Counted from the first letter of the stretch, positions 1 through 10,908 are shown. The stretch is 44,812 nt of DNA from Bacteroidales bacterium (GCA_012519425.1 JAAYQF010000052.1:1-44812); one strand, 5' to 3'. Notes: generated by a model from the letters alone, not told the origin. Program-made: numbers and translations.

Positions 1-272
1 CAGAAACTATCAAGACCAGACGCCAAAGCGAAATTGTGGACCTGGAAAACAGAATTTCTACCTTTCAGCAAACTGCCAGTCAGGAATTACAGCAAAAACA
101 AATGGAGCTTGTTAGTGTATTGCGTGATAAAATCATTAAAGCTACTGCTGAAGTGGGAGAAGAGAATAACTACACTTACATATTTGACTTAAGCACCCAA
201 TCTATCGCCTATCATTCACCCAAAGCAGTAGATGTAACACCTTTAGTGAAGAAGAAGTTGGGTATTAAATAA
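1..272 (+). CDS. Skp/OmpH-family periplasmic chaperone, C-terminal part only
   Basis: An open frame enters from the left edge (first complete codon at base 3) and stops with TAA at 270-272. It encodes about 90 residues of a protein whose start lies outside the window. The visible part is a charged, glutamine-rich helix (LENRISTFQQTASQELQQKQ) followed by a short conserved-looking end with YIFDLS and a closing VKKKLGI. A coiled coil followed by a YIFD-like strand is typical of the OmpH/Skp family, which holds unfolded outer-membrane proteins in the periplasm. The GTG at 36 is internal and not the real start. A terminator follows 35 bases downstream, so this is the last gene of its operon. The family call is fairly safe; the exact paralogue cannot be told. 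Confidence 0.75.
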   Translation, partial: ETIKTRRQSEIVDLENRISTFQQTASQELQQKQMELVSVLRDKIIKATAEVGEENNYTYIFDLSTQSIAYHSPKAVDVTPLVKKKLGIK

Positions 273-306
273 AAATATCGTCATATCAACCAATCGACAA
301 AAACAG

Positions 307-336
307 AAGCTGTCTCAAAACGAGACAGCTTTTTTA
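307..336 (+). terminator. Rho-independent terminator after the Skp-like gene
   Basis: A perfect 10-base-pair stem (AAGCTGTCTC at 307-316, GAGACAGCTT at 322-331) with a five-base loop is followed by a T run to 335. On the opposite strand a short T run also follows the stem, so it may work in both directions. Confidence 0.85.
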
Positions 337-2204
<1,868 letters not shown>

Positions 2205-2222
2205 TAAAGAAAATACATATCA

Positions 2223-4151
2223 ATGGATAAAAATACGATTCTTGGGTTTGTGCTCATTGCAGCCATTTTAATAACCTTTTCGATATTAAATCGCCCAAGC
2301 CTGGAAGAAATTGAACGTCAAAGAGCTTATCAGGATTCTTTAAGAATTGCACAACAGGAATTACAAGAAGCTATACGGGAAAGTGCAGCACAAAAGGCAT
2401 CAGACCTTGATGCAGTGAACCATACTGACTCGTCTTCCGAACAAAAAGCTTTAAAAGCGTACGGTGATTTTAAATCAGCTGTCTCAGGAGAAGAAAATCT
2501 TTTTGTGCTTGAAAATGATTTGATTAAAATTACTTTAAGTAACAAAGGAGGCAGAATTGTATCCGCCCAATTAAAAGAACACCTTTCGCGAGATTCACTA
2601 CCTGTTGAGCTTTTCCACCAAGATGATACGAACTTCGGATTTACGATGGCATTGCGCAACAATCACATCATTACAACTTCTTCCTTGTTTTTTAATCCTG
2701 TATCAGAAGTTACAACAGATAGTGAGGGAAACCAGCAAATGATTTTCAGACTGCAATCGGAAACTGATGCTTATATCGATTTTGTTTATACACTTCCTGC
2801 AAACGATTATATGCTTGACTTTACGGTCAAATCCCATGAGATGAGCACTATCATGCCTTTGGGAAGCAACTATATGATTGTGAATTGGGATTCGAGGATT
2901 CGTCAACAAGAGAAGGGTCGTCAGTTTGAGGAGCGATACTCTACGCTCAACTACAAATATCTGACTGATGATATGGAAAAAATGAATGCAGCCAAGGATG
3001 ATGAAAAGAAATTAGCCGGCAGGGTAAAATGGATTGCCTTCAAAGATCAATATTTCAGTTCAATATTGATTGCAGGGGAAAGTTTTTCCAATACACACCT
3101 CATTAGCAAGGTTGAATCGAAAGAGAGCGGATACATGAAATCTTATCAAGCTGAAATGACAGTGGATTATAACCCGATGAGCAATGAGGATATGAATTTC
3201 AAATTCTATTTAGGGCCCAACAGGTATAAAACTTTAGCAGCATATGACAAGGGTTTACCTTCTGATCAAAAGCTCAAACTGCGTGATTTGGTACCTTTAG
3301 GATGGGGCATTTTTGGCTGGGTCAGTCGTTTTGCCATCATTCCCATGTTCGACTTCTTCAGCTCGTTTATCAGTAATTTTGGTGTCATCATCCTATTGAT
3401 GACCATAGTCATCAAACTCGTACTGTTCCCACTTACTTACAAATCTTATGTTTCAAGCGCCAAAATGCGTGTATTGAAGCCGGAAATTGATGAAATCAAC
3501 GAACGTATTCCTCCTGAGAAGGCAGCAGAACGTCAAAAGGCAACCATGGAATTGTATAATAAAGTCGGTGTGAGCCCTTTCAGCGGATGTATACCTACCT
3601 TGTTGCAAATGCCTATTTTGTTTGCCATGTTTATGTTCTTTCCTTCTTCCATTGAGCTAAGGGGAGAAAGTTTCCTTTGGGCAAAAGATTTATCATCCTA
3701 TGATGCCATCGTTAGCTGGGACGTTTACATTCCTTTTATTTCCAAATTTTATGGTAATCATATTAGCTTGTTTACTTTATTGATGACCATTACCACTTTG
3801 ATATCAACTAAGCTGAACATGGCAAATACAAACACGTCCGATCAACCGGGCGCCGGTATGATGAAGTGGATGATGTATCTGATGCCCATCATGTTCATGT
3901 TTATATTCAACAGCTATGCCTCCGGATTAAGTTATTATTATTTCGTCTCTACACTGCTTACTATCGTTCAAACCTTTATCATCAGATCAACCATAGATGA
4001 AGAAAAATTACTCGCTCAACTGCACGCCAAAAGAGTAGCCAACACTAATAAGAAGCAACAATCCAAGAAGAAAAGCAGCTTTATGGAAAGATTAGAGAAG
4101 ATGCAAAGGGAACAGGAAAAGTTGATGCGGGAACGTAACAAAAAAAGATAA
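2223..4151 (+). CDS. yidC: Membrane protein insertase YidC
   Basis: YidC/Oxa1 family insertase, which places proteins into the inner membrane alone or with SecYEG. The 642-residue protein has one N-terminal membrane helix (about residues 5-20), a charged linker, and a large periplasmic domain to about residue 350. The conserved insertase core follows, from about 360 to 600, with several membrane helices. The core includes SGCIPTLLQMPILFAMF and the late stretch SGLSYYYFVSTLLT. The last roughly 40 residues are rich in Lys and Arg, as expected for a cytosolic ribosome-contacting tail. The ATG at 2223 lies 18 bases after the pyrG stop, so it is probably read on the same transcript. Length and domain order match the long Gram-negative form. 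Confidence 0.97.
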   Translation: MDKNTILGFVLIAAILITFSILNRPSLEEIERQRAYQDSLRIAQQELQEAIRESAAQKASDLDAVNHTDSSSEQKALKAYGDFKSAVSGEENLFVLENDLIKITLSNKGGRIVSAQLKEHLSRDSLPVELFHQDDTNFGFTMALRNNHIITTSSLFFNPVSEVTTDSEGNQQMIFRLQSETDAYIDFVYTLPANDYMLDFTVKSHEMSTIMPLGSNYMIVNWDSRIRQQEKGRQFEERYSTLNYKYLTDDMEKMNAAKDDEKKLAGRVKWIAFKDQYFSSILIAGESFSNTHLISKVESKESGYMKSYQAEMTVDYNPMSNEDMNFKFYLGPNRYKTLAAYDKGLPSDQKLKLRDLVPLGWGIFGWVSRFAIIPMFDFFSSFISNFGVIILLMTIVIKLVLFPLTYKSYVSSAKMRVLKPEIDEINERIPPEKAAERQKATMELYNKVGVSPFSGCIPTLLQMPILFAMFMFFPSSIELRGESFLWAKDLSSYDAIVSWDVYIPFISKFYGNHISLFTLLMTITTLISTKLNMANTNTSDQPGAGMMKWMMYLMPIMFMFIFNSYASGLSYYYFVSTLLTIVQTFIIRSTIDEEKLLAQLHAKRVANTNKKQQSKKKSSFMERLEKMQREQEKLMRERNKKR

Positions 4152-4225
4152 TTGACAGGAAAAGGAGTAATTAAAGTTTTCAAAACTCCGTGAAGGAGGA
4201 ACTTCCTGTTGAAATTCAACAACAA

Positions 4226-5233
4226 ATGACAACTAATAAATCTACTATCATTTTATGGATGTTAGTCTTGCTTCTTGTTGGCTGTAAGCAGCGAGACAGG
4301 TTCTATATCAACAAGTTTGAACATCCGGTGAAAGTTGAAATTCAGCGCTTTGATGTAGACTTTATTGATCTTGACACCAACAATACTTTAGCATCCCTCA
4401 AGGAACTTGAGCAAAAACATCCCGGATTCTATTCCTTGTTTTTAAGGGACGTATTGTCAATGCATCTTGCAGACAGCACTGACAATGCACTTCAAATTAC
4501 TAACTTTCTAAATGATTCTGTTTTTCGCAGGGTCAATCAAAAAGTAAAAGACGTATTTAAGGATACGGAGCCCATTGAGCAAGATCTTACTGAGGCATTC
4601 TCCTATCTTCATCATTATTTTCCCGACAAACCACTGCCTGATATTTATTTCTTTGTATCCGGTTTTAATCATCAGTTTTTGGTCACTGACACCATATTGG
4701 GAGTGGGAACGGATTTGTATTTAGGGGCCGATTACCCTTTATATCCTGATATTACATACGAATATCTCATCCCAAATATGCGGTATGAAATGTTAGTGCC
4801 GGACTTAATTAATACCTGGTTACATCAAATTTTTCCCTTTCAAGGAAAGAATGATGTGTTGAGTCATATGCTGTACGAAGGTAAAATATTGTATCTGACG
4901 CGAATATTCCTCCCTAATACTTCTAAAAACTTATTGATCGGGTATGAACCGGCAACTATGAATTGGTGTAAAGCCCACGAAAAGCAAATATGGGCAAGTA
5001 TGTTGGAAAACAGACATTTATTTTCAACCGGGCAATTATTGATCACCCAGTTGATCCACCCGGCACCTTTTACGTCTCCGATTTCATCAGAATCACCCGG
5101 AAGATTAGGTGTGTGGATAGGGTGGCAAATCGTCGAAAGCTATATGCAAAACAACAAAAATGTTGGATTAAGTGAACTGATGAGTGACCACAACTATCAA
5201 CAGATGCTCGAACAGTCAAATTATCGTCCCTGA
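4226..5233 (+). CDS. GldB-like lipoprotein
   Basis: A predicted lipoprotein of 335 residues resembling GldB, a protein first known from gliding bacteria and also present in many non-gliding Bacteroidetes. I chose the ATG at 4226 because it starts a clean lipoprotein signal: a few polar residues, a hydrophobic run, then the lipobox LLVGC with Cys20. An in-frame GTG at 4190 would add 12 polar residues before the signal. The mature part includes KFEHPVKVEIQRFDVD just after the signal and a mid-region with ELEQKHPGFYSLFLRDVL, both typical of the family. It follows yidC by 74 bases. Its last 18 bases overlap the end of the convergent lutA-like gene. The family is recognised from general pattern; no molecular activity is known for it. 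Confidence 0.7.
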   Translation: MTTNKSTIILWMLVLLLVGCKQRDRFYINKFEHPVKVEIQRFDVDFIDLDTNNTLASLKELEQKHPGFYSLFLRDVLSMHLADSTDNALQITNFLNDSVFRRVNQKVKDVFKDTEPIEQDLTEAFSYLHHYFPDKPLPDIYFFVSGFNHQFLVTDTILGVGTDLYLGADYPLYPDITYEYLIPNMRYEMLVPDLINTWLHQIFPFQGKNDVLSHMLYEGKILYLTRIFLPNTSKNLLIGYEPATMNWCKAHEKQIWASMLENRHLFSTGQLLITQLIHPAPFTSPISSESPGRLGVWIGWQIVESYMQNNKNVGLSELMSDHNYQQMLEQSNYRP

Positions 5234-5941
5234 TAAAGCATCGGCCAAATGGATCCCTTTCACAGGTAATTTATGTTTACGAATGTAACCGTTGATATTC
5301 ATCAAGCAAGAAGACTCTGTACTAACAATGTAGTCTGCTCCGGTTTGTAAAGCATCCTGTACTTTTTTCTCGACTAAGGCAGTTGAAATCGCAGTATGTT
5401 TAACGGCAAAAGTACCTCCAAAACCGCAACATGTATCAGGTTCATTCATTTCGATCAGCTCCAAACCCTTCAGCATCCGCAACAACTTTCTAGGCTCCTC
5501 CTTTATGCCGTATTCACGCAAGGCGGAACAGCTATCGTGGTAAGTGACCTTATGTTTAAATTCCACATCCCAGCTCTGAACCTTTAACACATTCACTAAA
5601 AAATCAGATAATTCATAGAGTTTAGGATAAATACCAGCATGTCGAGCCAACAATTCACTATTATCTTTTAAAATTTTCGGATAATGAAACTTAACGAAAC
5701 CGGTACAAGATGCAGAGGGAGATACTATGGGCATGGTGTTATTAAAATCATGTAAAAATTTACCGGCCAACTTTGCTGCTTCTTTCCAATAACCACTGTT
5801 GTACACCGGTTGTCCACAGCAAGTTTGATCAGGATTATAATGTACGGTACAACCCGCCATTTCCAACACTTTAATCACATTAAATGCTGTCCGGGGATAA
5901 AACTGATCTATGAAACAAGGTATAAATAATTGGACATCCAT
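5216..5941 (-). CDS. LutA-like (Fe-S)-binding oxidoreductase subunit with two CCG domains
   Basis: A 241-residue protein of the LutA/YkgE type, with two cysteine-rich CCG domains that bind Fe-S clusters or pass electrons to a quinone pool. The first motif is QTCCGQP (Cys41, Cys42) and the second is DTCCGFGG near residue 170; SPSASCTGF lies between them. In many bacteria LutA works with LutB and LutC in L-lactate oxidation. Neither partner is present here. The gene instead ends a co-directional operon behind the endonuclease-phosphatase-like gene, 17 bases away. Its 3' end overlaps the convergent gldB-like gene by 18 bases. The family is clear, but the lactate role is not supported by the neighbours. 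Confidence 0.8.
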   Translation of the reverse strand: MDVQLFIPCFIDQFYPRTAFNVIKVLEMAGCTVHYNPDQTCCGQPVYNSGYWKEAAKLAGKFLHDFNNTMPIVSPSASCTGFVKFHYPKILKDNSELLARHAGIYPKLYELSDFLVNVLKVQSWDVEFKHKVTYHDSCSALREYGIKEEPRKLLRMLKGLELIEMNEPDTCCGFGGTFAVKHTAISTALVEKKVQDALQTGADYIVSTESSCLMNINGYIRKHKLPVKGIHLADALSGTII

Positions 5942-5958
5942 AAACGCCTAAGTATCAA

Positions 5959-6984
5959 TTAAAATTTCAAATACAAATCAACATAAACGGGCAAATGATC
6001 CGAAAACCCACCTGCGTACTTCATTCCCACATAAGTTCTAAATGGTTTTTTACCAAAAAATTTCTCATCGTCTTCCAATAAAAAATCTTCTTCAAAGATA
6101 TGCATGTCCGATGGGGTGGTAAAAGTTACGGAGCTGTCATCCAATAAACTGCCCGAAACAATTATCTGATCAAGTACTCCCCATGAACCTTCATGTTTGT
6201 GCGTTCCTTTCCCTTCCTGATGCTTCGAATACATCAAATTATATAAAGTTGAAGATGAAAAAGGCACTTGCGGCTCCTCTGCCTGTAAAATTTCTTTGAT
6301 GCTCTTATTGTCGGGATAATCATTAAAATCACCCATAATCATAATTTTCGCATCTGCATCATCCTCAAATATTTCATCTACTTTACATTTTAGAATGCGT
6401 GCGGCATCCACTCTCCTGCTTTCAGACTCTAGCTCTCCTCCTAAGCGAGACGGGAAATGACAGACAAATACATGCAATGTGTCCCGACCAGGCAATTGTC
6501 CCATCACATACAAGATATCTCTTGTTGTACTTTGTGGCGCATCAGTGAATGTCACCCGGATAGGCTTGTCATACAATAATTTAAATACATCCGGTTGATA
6601 CAATAAAGCCACATCAACGCCTCTGGCATCCGGAGATTCGTGATGCACAAACCTATATTGCAAATTTTTCAGGGGACCCCAAACCACCAGGTCAAGCATG
6701 GCCTTTTTGCTCTCCACTTCACACAAGCCCACCAGGGCAGGAGGCTCCCATCCGCCTACAGCAACGATAACACGTGCAATATTGTACTGCTTCTCCACAT
6801 ATCGTGTATGATTCCATCCACGTATCCCTCCGGGAAGATATTCTTCATCATTCGTATCCGGATCATCCACGCAATCAAAGTAATTTTCTACATTATAGCA
6901 CATCACTCTGAAAACGCTCTCATTTTCAAAGGCATATGCACTTAAACACAAAAAGCTCAGTAAACAAAACAGGGTTAATCTCAT
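5959..6984 (-). CDS. Secreted endonuclease/exonuclease/phosphatase family protein
   Basis: A 341-residue protein of the EEP (DNase I-like) fold, metal-dependent phosphodiesterases acting on nucleic acids, phosphoinositides or other phosphate esters. A signal peptide (residues 1-18, ending LSAYA) sends it across the inner membrane. Family motifs in order are MCYNVENYFD (near residue 28) with the Asn of the active site, LVGLCEVES with the metal-binding Glu, IMGDFNDYPDN with the Asp/Asn pair, and SDHLPVYVDL near the C-terminus with the catalytic His. All key residues are present. It is the third gene of the operon, 33 bases after the beta-helix lipoprotein gene. The substrate cannot be told from sequence. 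Confidence 0.85.
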   Translation of the reverse strand: MRLTLFCLLSFLCLSAYAFENESVFRVMCYNVENYFDCVDDPDTNDEEYLPGGIRGWNHTRYVEKQYNIARVIVAVGGWEPPALVGLCEVESKKAMLDLVVWGPLKNLQYRFVHHESPDARGVDVALLYQPDVFKLLYDKPIRVTFTDAPQSTTRDILYVMGQLPGRDTLHVFVCHFPSRLGGELESESRRVDAARILKCKVDEIFEDDADAKIMIMGDFNDYPDNKSIKEILQAEEPQVPFSSSTLYNLMYSKHQEGKGTHKHEGSWGVLDQIIVSGSLLDDSSVTFTTPSDMHIFEEDFLLEDDEKFFGKKPFRTYVGMKYAGGFSDHLPVYVDLYLKF

Positions 6985-7017
6985 ACAGCTAAGTTGTTAT
7001 CATATGATTAATTTTGC

Positions 7018-8502
7018 TCATTGCGCAGTGGTAGGATGCCATTCATAGGCACCGGCATCAGGTTCTCCATCGGCTAGTCTGCTTCTTCCTTTTAGGTCTA
7101 GCGGAAATTGCTCAGAAATAGCGGGATCTGCCAATCCGCGAACCGGAGAAATAGAATCAGGCGTAAAATCAAAGTACAAAGCCTCTTTATTATCATACCT
7201 GTCTCTTACAAAGACAAGCGAATCGTCTTCATGGTACCAACGATTGTGCTGATATATCAGCAGGGAATCTTCTTCGCGTTTAAAGTAGTTATATTGAAAA
7301 TCGCCTTTGTATAAATCCTTGAACTTGCTGGCAATGATGAATTCTTTTTTGGCCGTACCGGCAATCACGCAATTTTTAAAAACAGTTTCCATCGGAAGTT
7401 GTTTGTTCAAATCCATAAGCATAACAGCAGGCGTTTCATCACGACTTGTGGGGCTTCCGGAACTTTTACTGAACAAATTGGCGATGGTACAATGATAAAA
7501 ATCATGTTTACCGCCATTCAAATAAACCGTATAACTTCCTGAATTCGTAATTTCTGAATTGGTTACCAACAGATTTCCATTTACAGCCACGAGATTATAC
7601 ATCAGGAAATTGTGAATTCTGCTGTTATTAATTTCAAGATAGGGAGTCGCATTTTTATCATCATTATAAAAATACAAACCCACGGTACCTGAGCTGATGT
7701 CGATATGGTTCAGCACATGATGACCGTTTTTGGAAAACAGGAACACCCCACCCCATTGTCCGGCAACATATCTATACGGTATGGGATAATCGTAGTGTAT
7801 TTTGTCTAATCTGTCACCCTGCATGGAAATCGGTTGCTCCCACGAGCCTTCAGCCCTGAGATTTCCATAGACTATCAAACTTGCACTATTGCGATAATAT
7901 ATTTTGGTACCTGCAGCCAAAGTCAGCGTAACATCTGGTCTGACAGTGATGGAATCATACACCAAATAGGGCTTTCCGGCATTCAAAGTGGTATCATTAT
8001 CAATGATTAAGCTCCTGACAATCTCAACATCCTGTCCGTAAGCCTCCAACAAAATCCTGTTCTTTTTGCCATTCACATCGAACACAATGGAATCTTGCAC
8101 CAACACGGGCATATTTTCATCATTAGGATTGATGTGTACTTCAACGAACACAAACAAGGAATCCCGGGCTTTCAGTACAATGTCCCGGAATTGATGGATG
8201 GCGTCCTTTGCACCATCTACATTGATGCGAAAAGGAGAAGAAGCACCACCGGCTAAGTATATTAAATCGATTTTAACAGCCTTGTTTTCTTTGTTATAAA
8301 CCATTACTTTAGAAGTGGTACTACCGATGGTGGTAAATACCGTATCAAAAGTTAATGTGTCCTTTGAGAAAGTCAAACCATTCAGCGATCCATTCATCAT
8401 ATTTAACTCATCATCACATGCTGTAAAAGCAACCACTATGCACAATAACAAAAGAACTGTGTGTTTAAAAGAAAATATGTTCATGCCCTTTATTTTGCTC
8501 AT
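7018..8502 (-). CDS. Lipoprotein with a predicted parallel beta-helix
   Basis: A 494-residue predicted lipoprotein: an N-terminal hydrophobic segment ends in VAFTAC with Cys29 followed by Asp30. The region after it (about residues 40-160) looks like an immunoglobulin-like or choice-of-anchor beta domain (TFDTVFTTIGSTTSKVMVYN). From about 170 to 400 there are short repeated turns with Asn, Gly and Ser typical of right-handed beta-helices (for example LEINNSRIHNFLMYN, LLVTNSEITNSGSY). The C-terminus ends in GEPDAGAYEW, a common end of such proteins. The ATG overlaps the TGA of the upstream porT-like gene as ATGA (8499-8502), which supports this start and suggests translational coupling. Similar proteins are common in Bacteroidales, but I know no activity for them. 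Confidence 0.75.
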   Translation of the reverse strand: MSKIKGMNIFSFKHTVLLLLCIVVAFTACDDELNMMNGSLNGLTFSKDTLTFDTVFTTIGSTTSKVMVYNKENKAVKIDLIYLAGGASSPFRINVDGAKDAIHQFRDIVLKARDSLFVFVEVHINPNDENMPVLVQDSIVFDVNGKKNRILLEAYGQDVEIVRSLIIDNDTTLNAGKPYLVYDSITVRPDVTLTLAAGTKIYYRNSASLIVYGNLRAEGSWEQPISMQGDRLDKIHYDYPIPYRYVAGQWGGVFLFSKNGHHVLNHIDISSGTVGLYFYNDDKNATPYLEINNSRIHNFLMYNLVAVNGNLLVTNSEITNSGSYTVYLNGGKHDFYHCTIANLFSKSSGSPTSRDETPAVMLMDLNKQLPMETVFKNCVIAGTAKKEFIIASKFKDLYKGDFQYNYFKREEDSLLIYQHNRWYHEDDSLVFVRDRYDNKEALYFDFTPDSISPVRGLADPAISEQFPLDLKGRSRLADGEPDAGAYEWHPTTAQ

Positions 8503-9206
8503 TCAACATTCAAGGAAAATACAATGACGCGCGAAAGTATTTTAGAAATAGCATTGGTGTATTTAAGAGTTGCAACCGTGTCATCCGTGATGTGTTTAGG
8601 GGATAACATGTTCAGTCTTCCAAAATTAAACTTCAACTCAGGTGACAACTTAAAATATTTGAAGTACAAATCGCAACCAAACCCAACACTGTAATAATAA
8701 TCAAATAATTTCAGGGTGACATCGGTTTGTTCATCTCTCCCCAGATCGAAATAAGTCCCGACTCCAACTTGAACAAAGGGTTTAAAATTACCATATCTTT
8801 CAGCACTATACCTCAGATTAACAGGAATATCAATGGGCAGCGAAAACATGTTTACCTTTTGATCATCTTCAAACAAGCCGGTATTGACATCGCAGGACTT
8901 AAAATAAAGATGTCGTTCTCCGAGCAACAGGGAAGGCGTTACCCTGAAATTAAAATGACGGTGCAAACGCAAGTCAGTTATCAATCCGACCGTAAAACCT
9001 GGTAACACATCAGAAACCCGGGCATAATAAATCATTCCGTCTTGCTCAAACTCAGTATGTTCGATGTCTAAATGCATGTAATTAGTCCCCAAAGAAAAAC
9101 CAAGCCGAAAAATTTTATAATCCATATCCGTCAGGTTTCCTTGTGCCGACAAAACTTTTAATGTAAAGAGTAATATAAATGTACAAAGAGTTTTTTTAGA
9201 CATCAT
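8499..9206 (-). CDS. porT: PorT-like outer-membrane beta-barrel protein
   Basis: A 235-residue protein with a signal peptide ending near SAQG (about residue 22), followed by alternating amphipathic strands consistent with a small outer-membrane barrel. The stretch RVTPSLLLGERHLYF and the later FDYYYSVGFGCDLYFKYFK then LSPELKFNFG resemble PorT, a protein needed for type IX secretion in Porphyromonas gingivalis and relatives. It opens a four-gene operon in which the next start codon overlaps its stop (ATGA). No perfect promoter was found in the 138 bases before it. The alternative is a general PorT/OmpW-type barrel with no link to type IX secretion. The C-terminal ELKF pattern makes PorT my first choice. 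Confidence 0.68.
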   Translation of the reverse strand: MMSKKTLCTFILLFTLKVLSAQGNLTDMDYKIFRLGFSLGTNYMHLDIEHTEFEQDGMIYYARVSDVLPGFTVGLITDLRLHRHFNFRVTPSLLLGERHLYFKSCDVNTGLFEDDQKVNMFSLPIDIPVNLRYSAERYGNFKPFVQVGVGTYFDLGRDEQTDVTLKLFDYYYSVGFGCDLYFKYFKLSPELKFNFGRLNMLSPKHITDDTVATLKYTNAISKILSRVIVFSLNVE

Positions 9207-9278
9207 CGTATTTATTACTCATTTAAAACGGCAATTGGTTTTTATTATTGCAAAAACGACGTAAAGATACGGATATAT

Positions 9279-9309
9279 TTTGTTGGGACTTAAAAATTAC
9301 CTACTTTTG
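9279..9309 (+). promoter_or_regulatory. Bacteroidetes-type promoter for the ferredoxin gene
   Basis: TTTG at 9279-9282 and TACTTTTG at 9302-9309 match the -33 and -7 elements of the Bacteroidetes primary sigma factor, with the usual 19-base spacing. Transcription would begin near 9316, leaving a leader of about 29 bases. Confidence 0.85.
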
Positions 9310-9344
9310 CAAATCTAAAATCAAACCATTTAAAATTTTTAATT

Positions 9345-9512
9345 ATGGCTTACGTAATTTCAGAAGATTGTATTGCTTGTGGTTCTTGTATAGACGAGTG
9401 TCCTGTTGACGCTATTTCAGAAGGTGATATCTATGTGATTGATCCCGAGCTTTGCACTGACTGTGGAGCTTGCGCTGATGTATGTCCTTCAGATGCAATC
9501 AATCCCGCATAA
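9345..9512 (+). CDS. 2[4Fe-4S] ferredoxin
   Basis: A complete 55-residue clostridial-type ferredoxin, a small cytosolic electron carrier for anaerobic redox enzymes such as pyruvate:ferredoxin oxidoreductase. Eight cysteines form two cluster motifs: Cys9, 12, 15, 19 (CIACGSCIDECP) and Cys37, 40, 43, 47 (CTDCGACADVCP). Each ends in the usual CP. The ATG at 9345 begins MAYVIS, the standard N-terminus of this family. The gene stands alone, with a consensus promoter before it and a strong terminator 2 bases after the stop. That layout fits a highly expressed single-gene transcript. It also indicates an anaerobic lifestyle. Confidence 0.97.
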   Translation: MAYVISEDCIACGSCIDECPVDAISEGDIYVIDPELCTDCGACADVCPSDAINPA

Positions 9513-9514
9513 GT

Positions 9515-9550
9515 AAATAACCCCCGACACAAAATCGGGGGTTATTTATT
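9515..9550 (+). terminator. Rho-independent terminator of the ferredoxin gene
   Basis: A perfect 13-base-pair stem (AAATAACCCCCGA at 9515-9527, its complement at 9535-9547) with a 7-base loop ends in a T-rich tail. The A-rich left side makes it likely to act also for transcripts from the opposite strand, which end at 9617. Confidence 0.92.
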
Positions 9551-9616
9551 TTCATCATTTTTTTATTTTCAAAAGACTTCTAAAATCTTTTTGTTACTAT
9601 ACCTAGCAAACACAAA

Positions 9617-10078
9617 TCACTTTTTAAAATTCAGTTCAAAATATCTCAATTCTACATCAAATTGAATGTGTTGTCCTTCTTCTATAGTAAATGAGAAATC
9701 ATCAAAAACCGGCTTTTTCAAACCCCTGTGTTTAAATCCACTAAATCCATAACCCTCTGTAGGAATACCAATTAGATTATAATTCATCTTGCCGTCCATA
9801 TTCACATCATCCAATACAGAAATCCCATATGTTCCGGGAGACAATTTTATGGTTATCGAATAATTTCCATCTTCAATTTCACTTTTTATAATTTTTTGTC
9901 TATAAAACCCATCTTCTTTTTTGAATGCTTCCTGACTGTCAAAAACACCCACATAGATCTGACCAACGTCCGTACGGACATTGATGATTCTCACCTCAAC
10001 CGTTTGTGCTTTGACAAAAGGAAAAAGGGACAAAGACAAAACAGTTATCAATAATATGAAGCGTTTGATGGTATACAT
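9617..10078 (-). CDS. DUF2141 family exported protein
   Basis: A 153-residue protein with a signal peptide (residues 1-24, ending VKAQ). The rest matches the DUF2141 pattern: VEVRIINVRTDVGQIYVGVFDS near the start, LSPGTYGISVLDDVNMDGKM in the middle, and IPTEGYGFSG. It is expected to be a small beta-sandwich in the periplasm or on the outer membrane. Its function is unknown. It is the last gene of the four-gene envelope operon, 21 bases after the LolA-like gene, so it probably serves the same transport process. The family call is firm and the role is inferred only from context. Confidence 0.85.
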   Translation of the reverse strand: MYTIKRFILLITVLSLSLFPFVKAQTVEVRIINVRTDVGQIYVGVFDSQEAFKKEDGFYRQKIIKSEIEDGNYSITIKLSPGTYGISVLDDVNMDGKMNYNLIGIPTEGYGFSGFKHRGLKKPVFDDFSFTIEEGQHIQFDVELRYFELNFKK

Positions 10079-10099
10079 AGGCGTTTTTACTATTGAAAA

Positions 10100-10882
10100 T
10101 TATTTATCTAACATCGAAGGAGAAAAGATATTTTCAGAAAGTTTGGAACCAAGTTGAAACTTATCAACGATCATTTCAGACTTTCTGCCATTTTTTAAAT
10201 TTTCCATAGTCATGCTGTAAGCGAAATAGTTGCCATCTTCCAATTTCCTGTAATCCGAAATATATTGAGTACGATACATCGTGTCTGAAAGATCATAATA
10301 TTCAATCTTATAGCATAAATAAAGGTTCTTATCAATCAAGCTGACTCTTTTGCTAAAGCCATTTTCCTGTCGAACCTTATCCGTTTTACAAACTGCCTCA
10401 ATCTTCCAGCAACTTTTACCTTCGTACTCTTCTACACCTAAAATTTTGTATTCGTAATCCTTTAAATTAGGTTTACTCATATCTGCATTGGTGAATTCAG
10501 AACCCATAAAATTTTTGGCTTTTTCTGTGCTGACTATCCTTCTCACATTACGTAAAGCGGGCATATATATCCACTGGTTATCATCTTTGTCCTCATAATC
10601 ATGAACCAACAAAGTAGTTCCTTTAACATCAGCGGGAGCCAAAAAACGTATTATCATTTTGGTACATTCTGTAAATTTACGAGATGCCATACTGATTTGT
10701 CTGGTTCGAACATTTCCCCTGGCATCGTAGATATTGATGGTAGAAATCATTTCCATGTCCTGGATCTTGATGGCATCCATTGCTTTTTCACTGATCTCTT
10801 CAGCATCTTGTGCAGTAACAGTTCCATAAGTAACAGGAACAACAAGTAGGATTAGTGTTGCTATAAAATGTTTTAATTTCAT
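10100..10882 (-). CDS. LolA-like outer membrane lipoprotein-sorting family protein
   Basis: A 260-residue exported protein with a signal peptide ending near TVTAQ. It belongs to the group annotated as outer membrane lipoprotein-sorting protein, with a LolA/LolB-like half-barrel that holds lipid or other hydrophobic cargo. Visible marks are MISTINIYDARGNVRTRQI near the start, DVKGTTLLVHDY and WIYMPALRNVRRI in the middle, and WKIEAVCK later. Proteins of this kind are usually coded beside MMPL/RND transporters, as here: the transporter gene ends 26 bases upstream and the DUF2141 gene follows after 21. The likely role is to carry a hydrophobic molecule across the periplasm. It is not the housekeeping LolA. 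Confidence 0.85.
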   Translation of the reverse strand: MKLKHFIATLILLVVPVTYGTVTAQDAEEISEKAMDAIKIQDMEMISTINIYDARGNVRTRQISMASRKFTECTKMIIRFLAPADVKGTTLLVHDYEDKDDNQWIYMPALRNVRRIVSTEKAKNFMGSEFTNADMSKPNLKDYEYKILGVEEYEGKSCWKIEAVCKTDKVRQENGFSKRVSLIDKNLYLCYKIEYYDLSDTMYRTQYISDYRKLEDGNYFAYSMTMENLKNGRKSEMIVDKFQLGSKLSENIFSPSMLDK

Positions 10883-10908
10883 ATGATTATTGTTTTTAAA
10901 ATTAATAT

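Noticed and set aside
4190-4225. GTG start 12 codons upstream for the GldB-like protein
   Set aside because: It puts a polar stretch before the lipoprotein signal; the ATG at 4226 gives a normal one.
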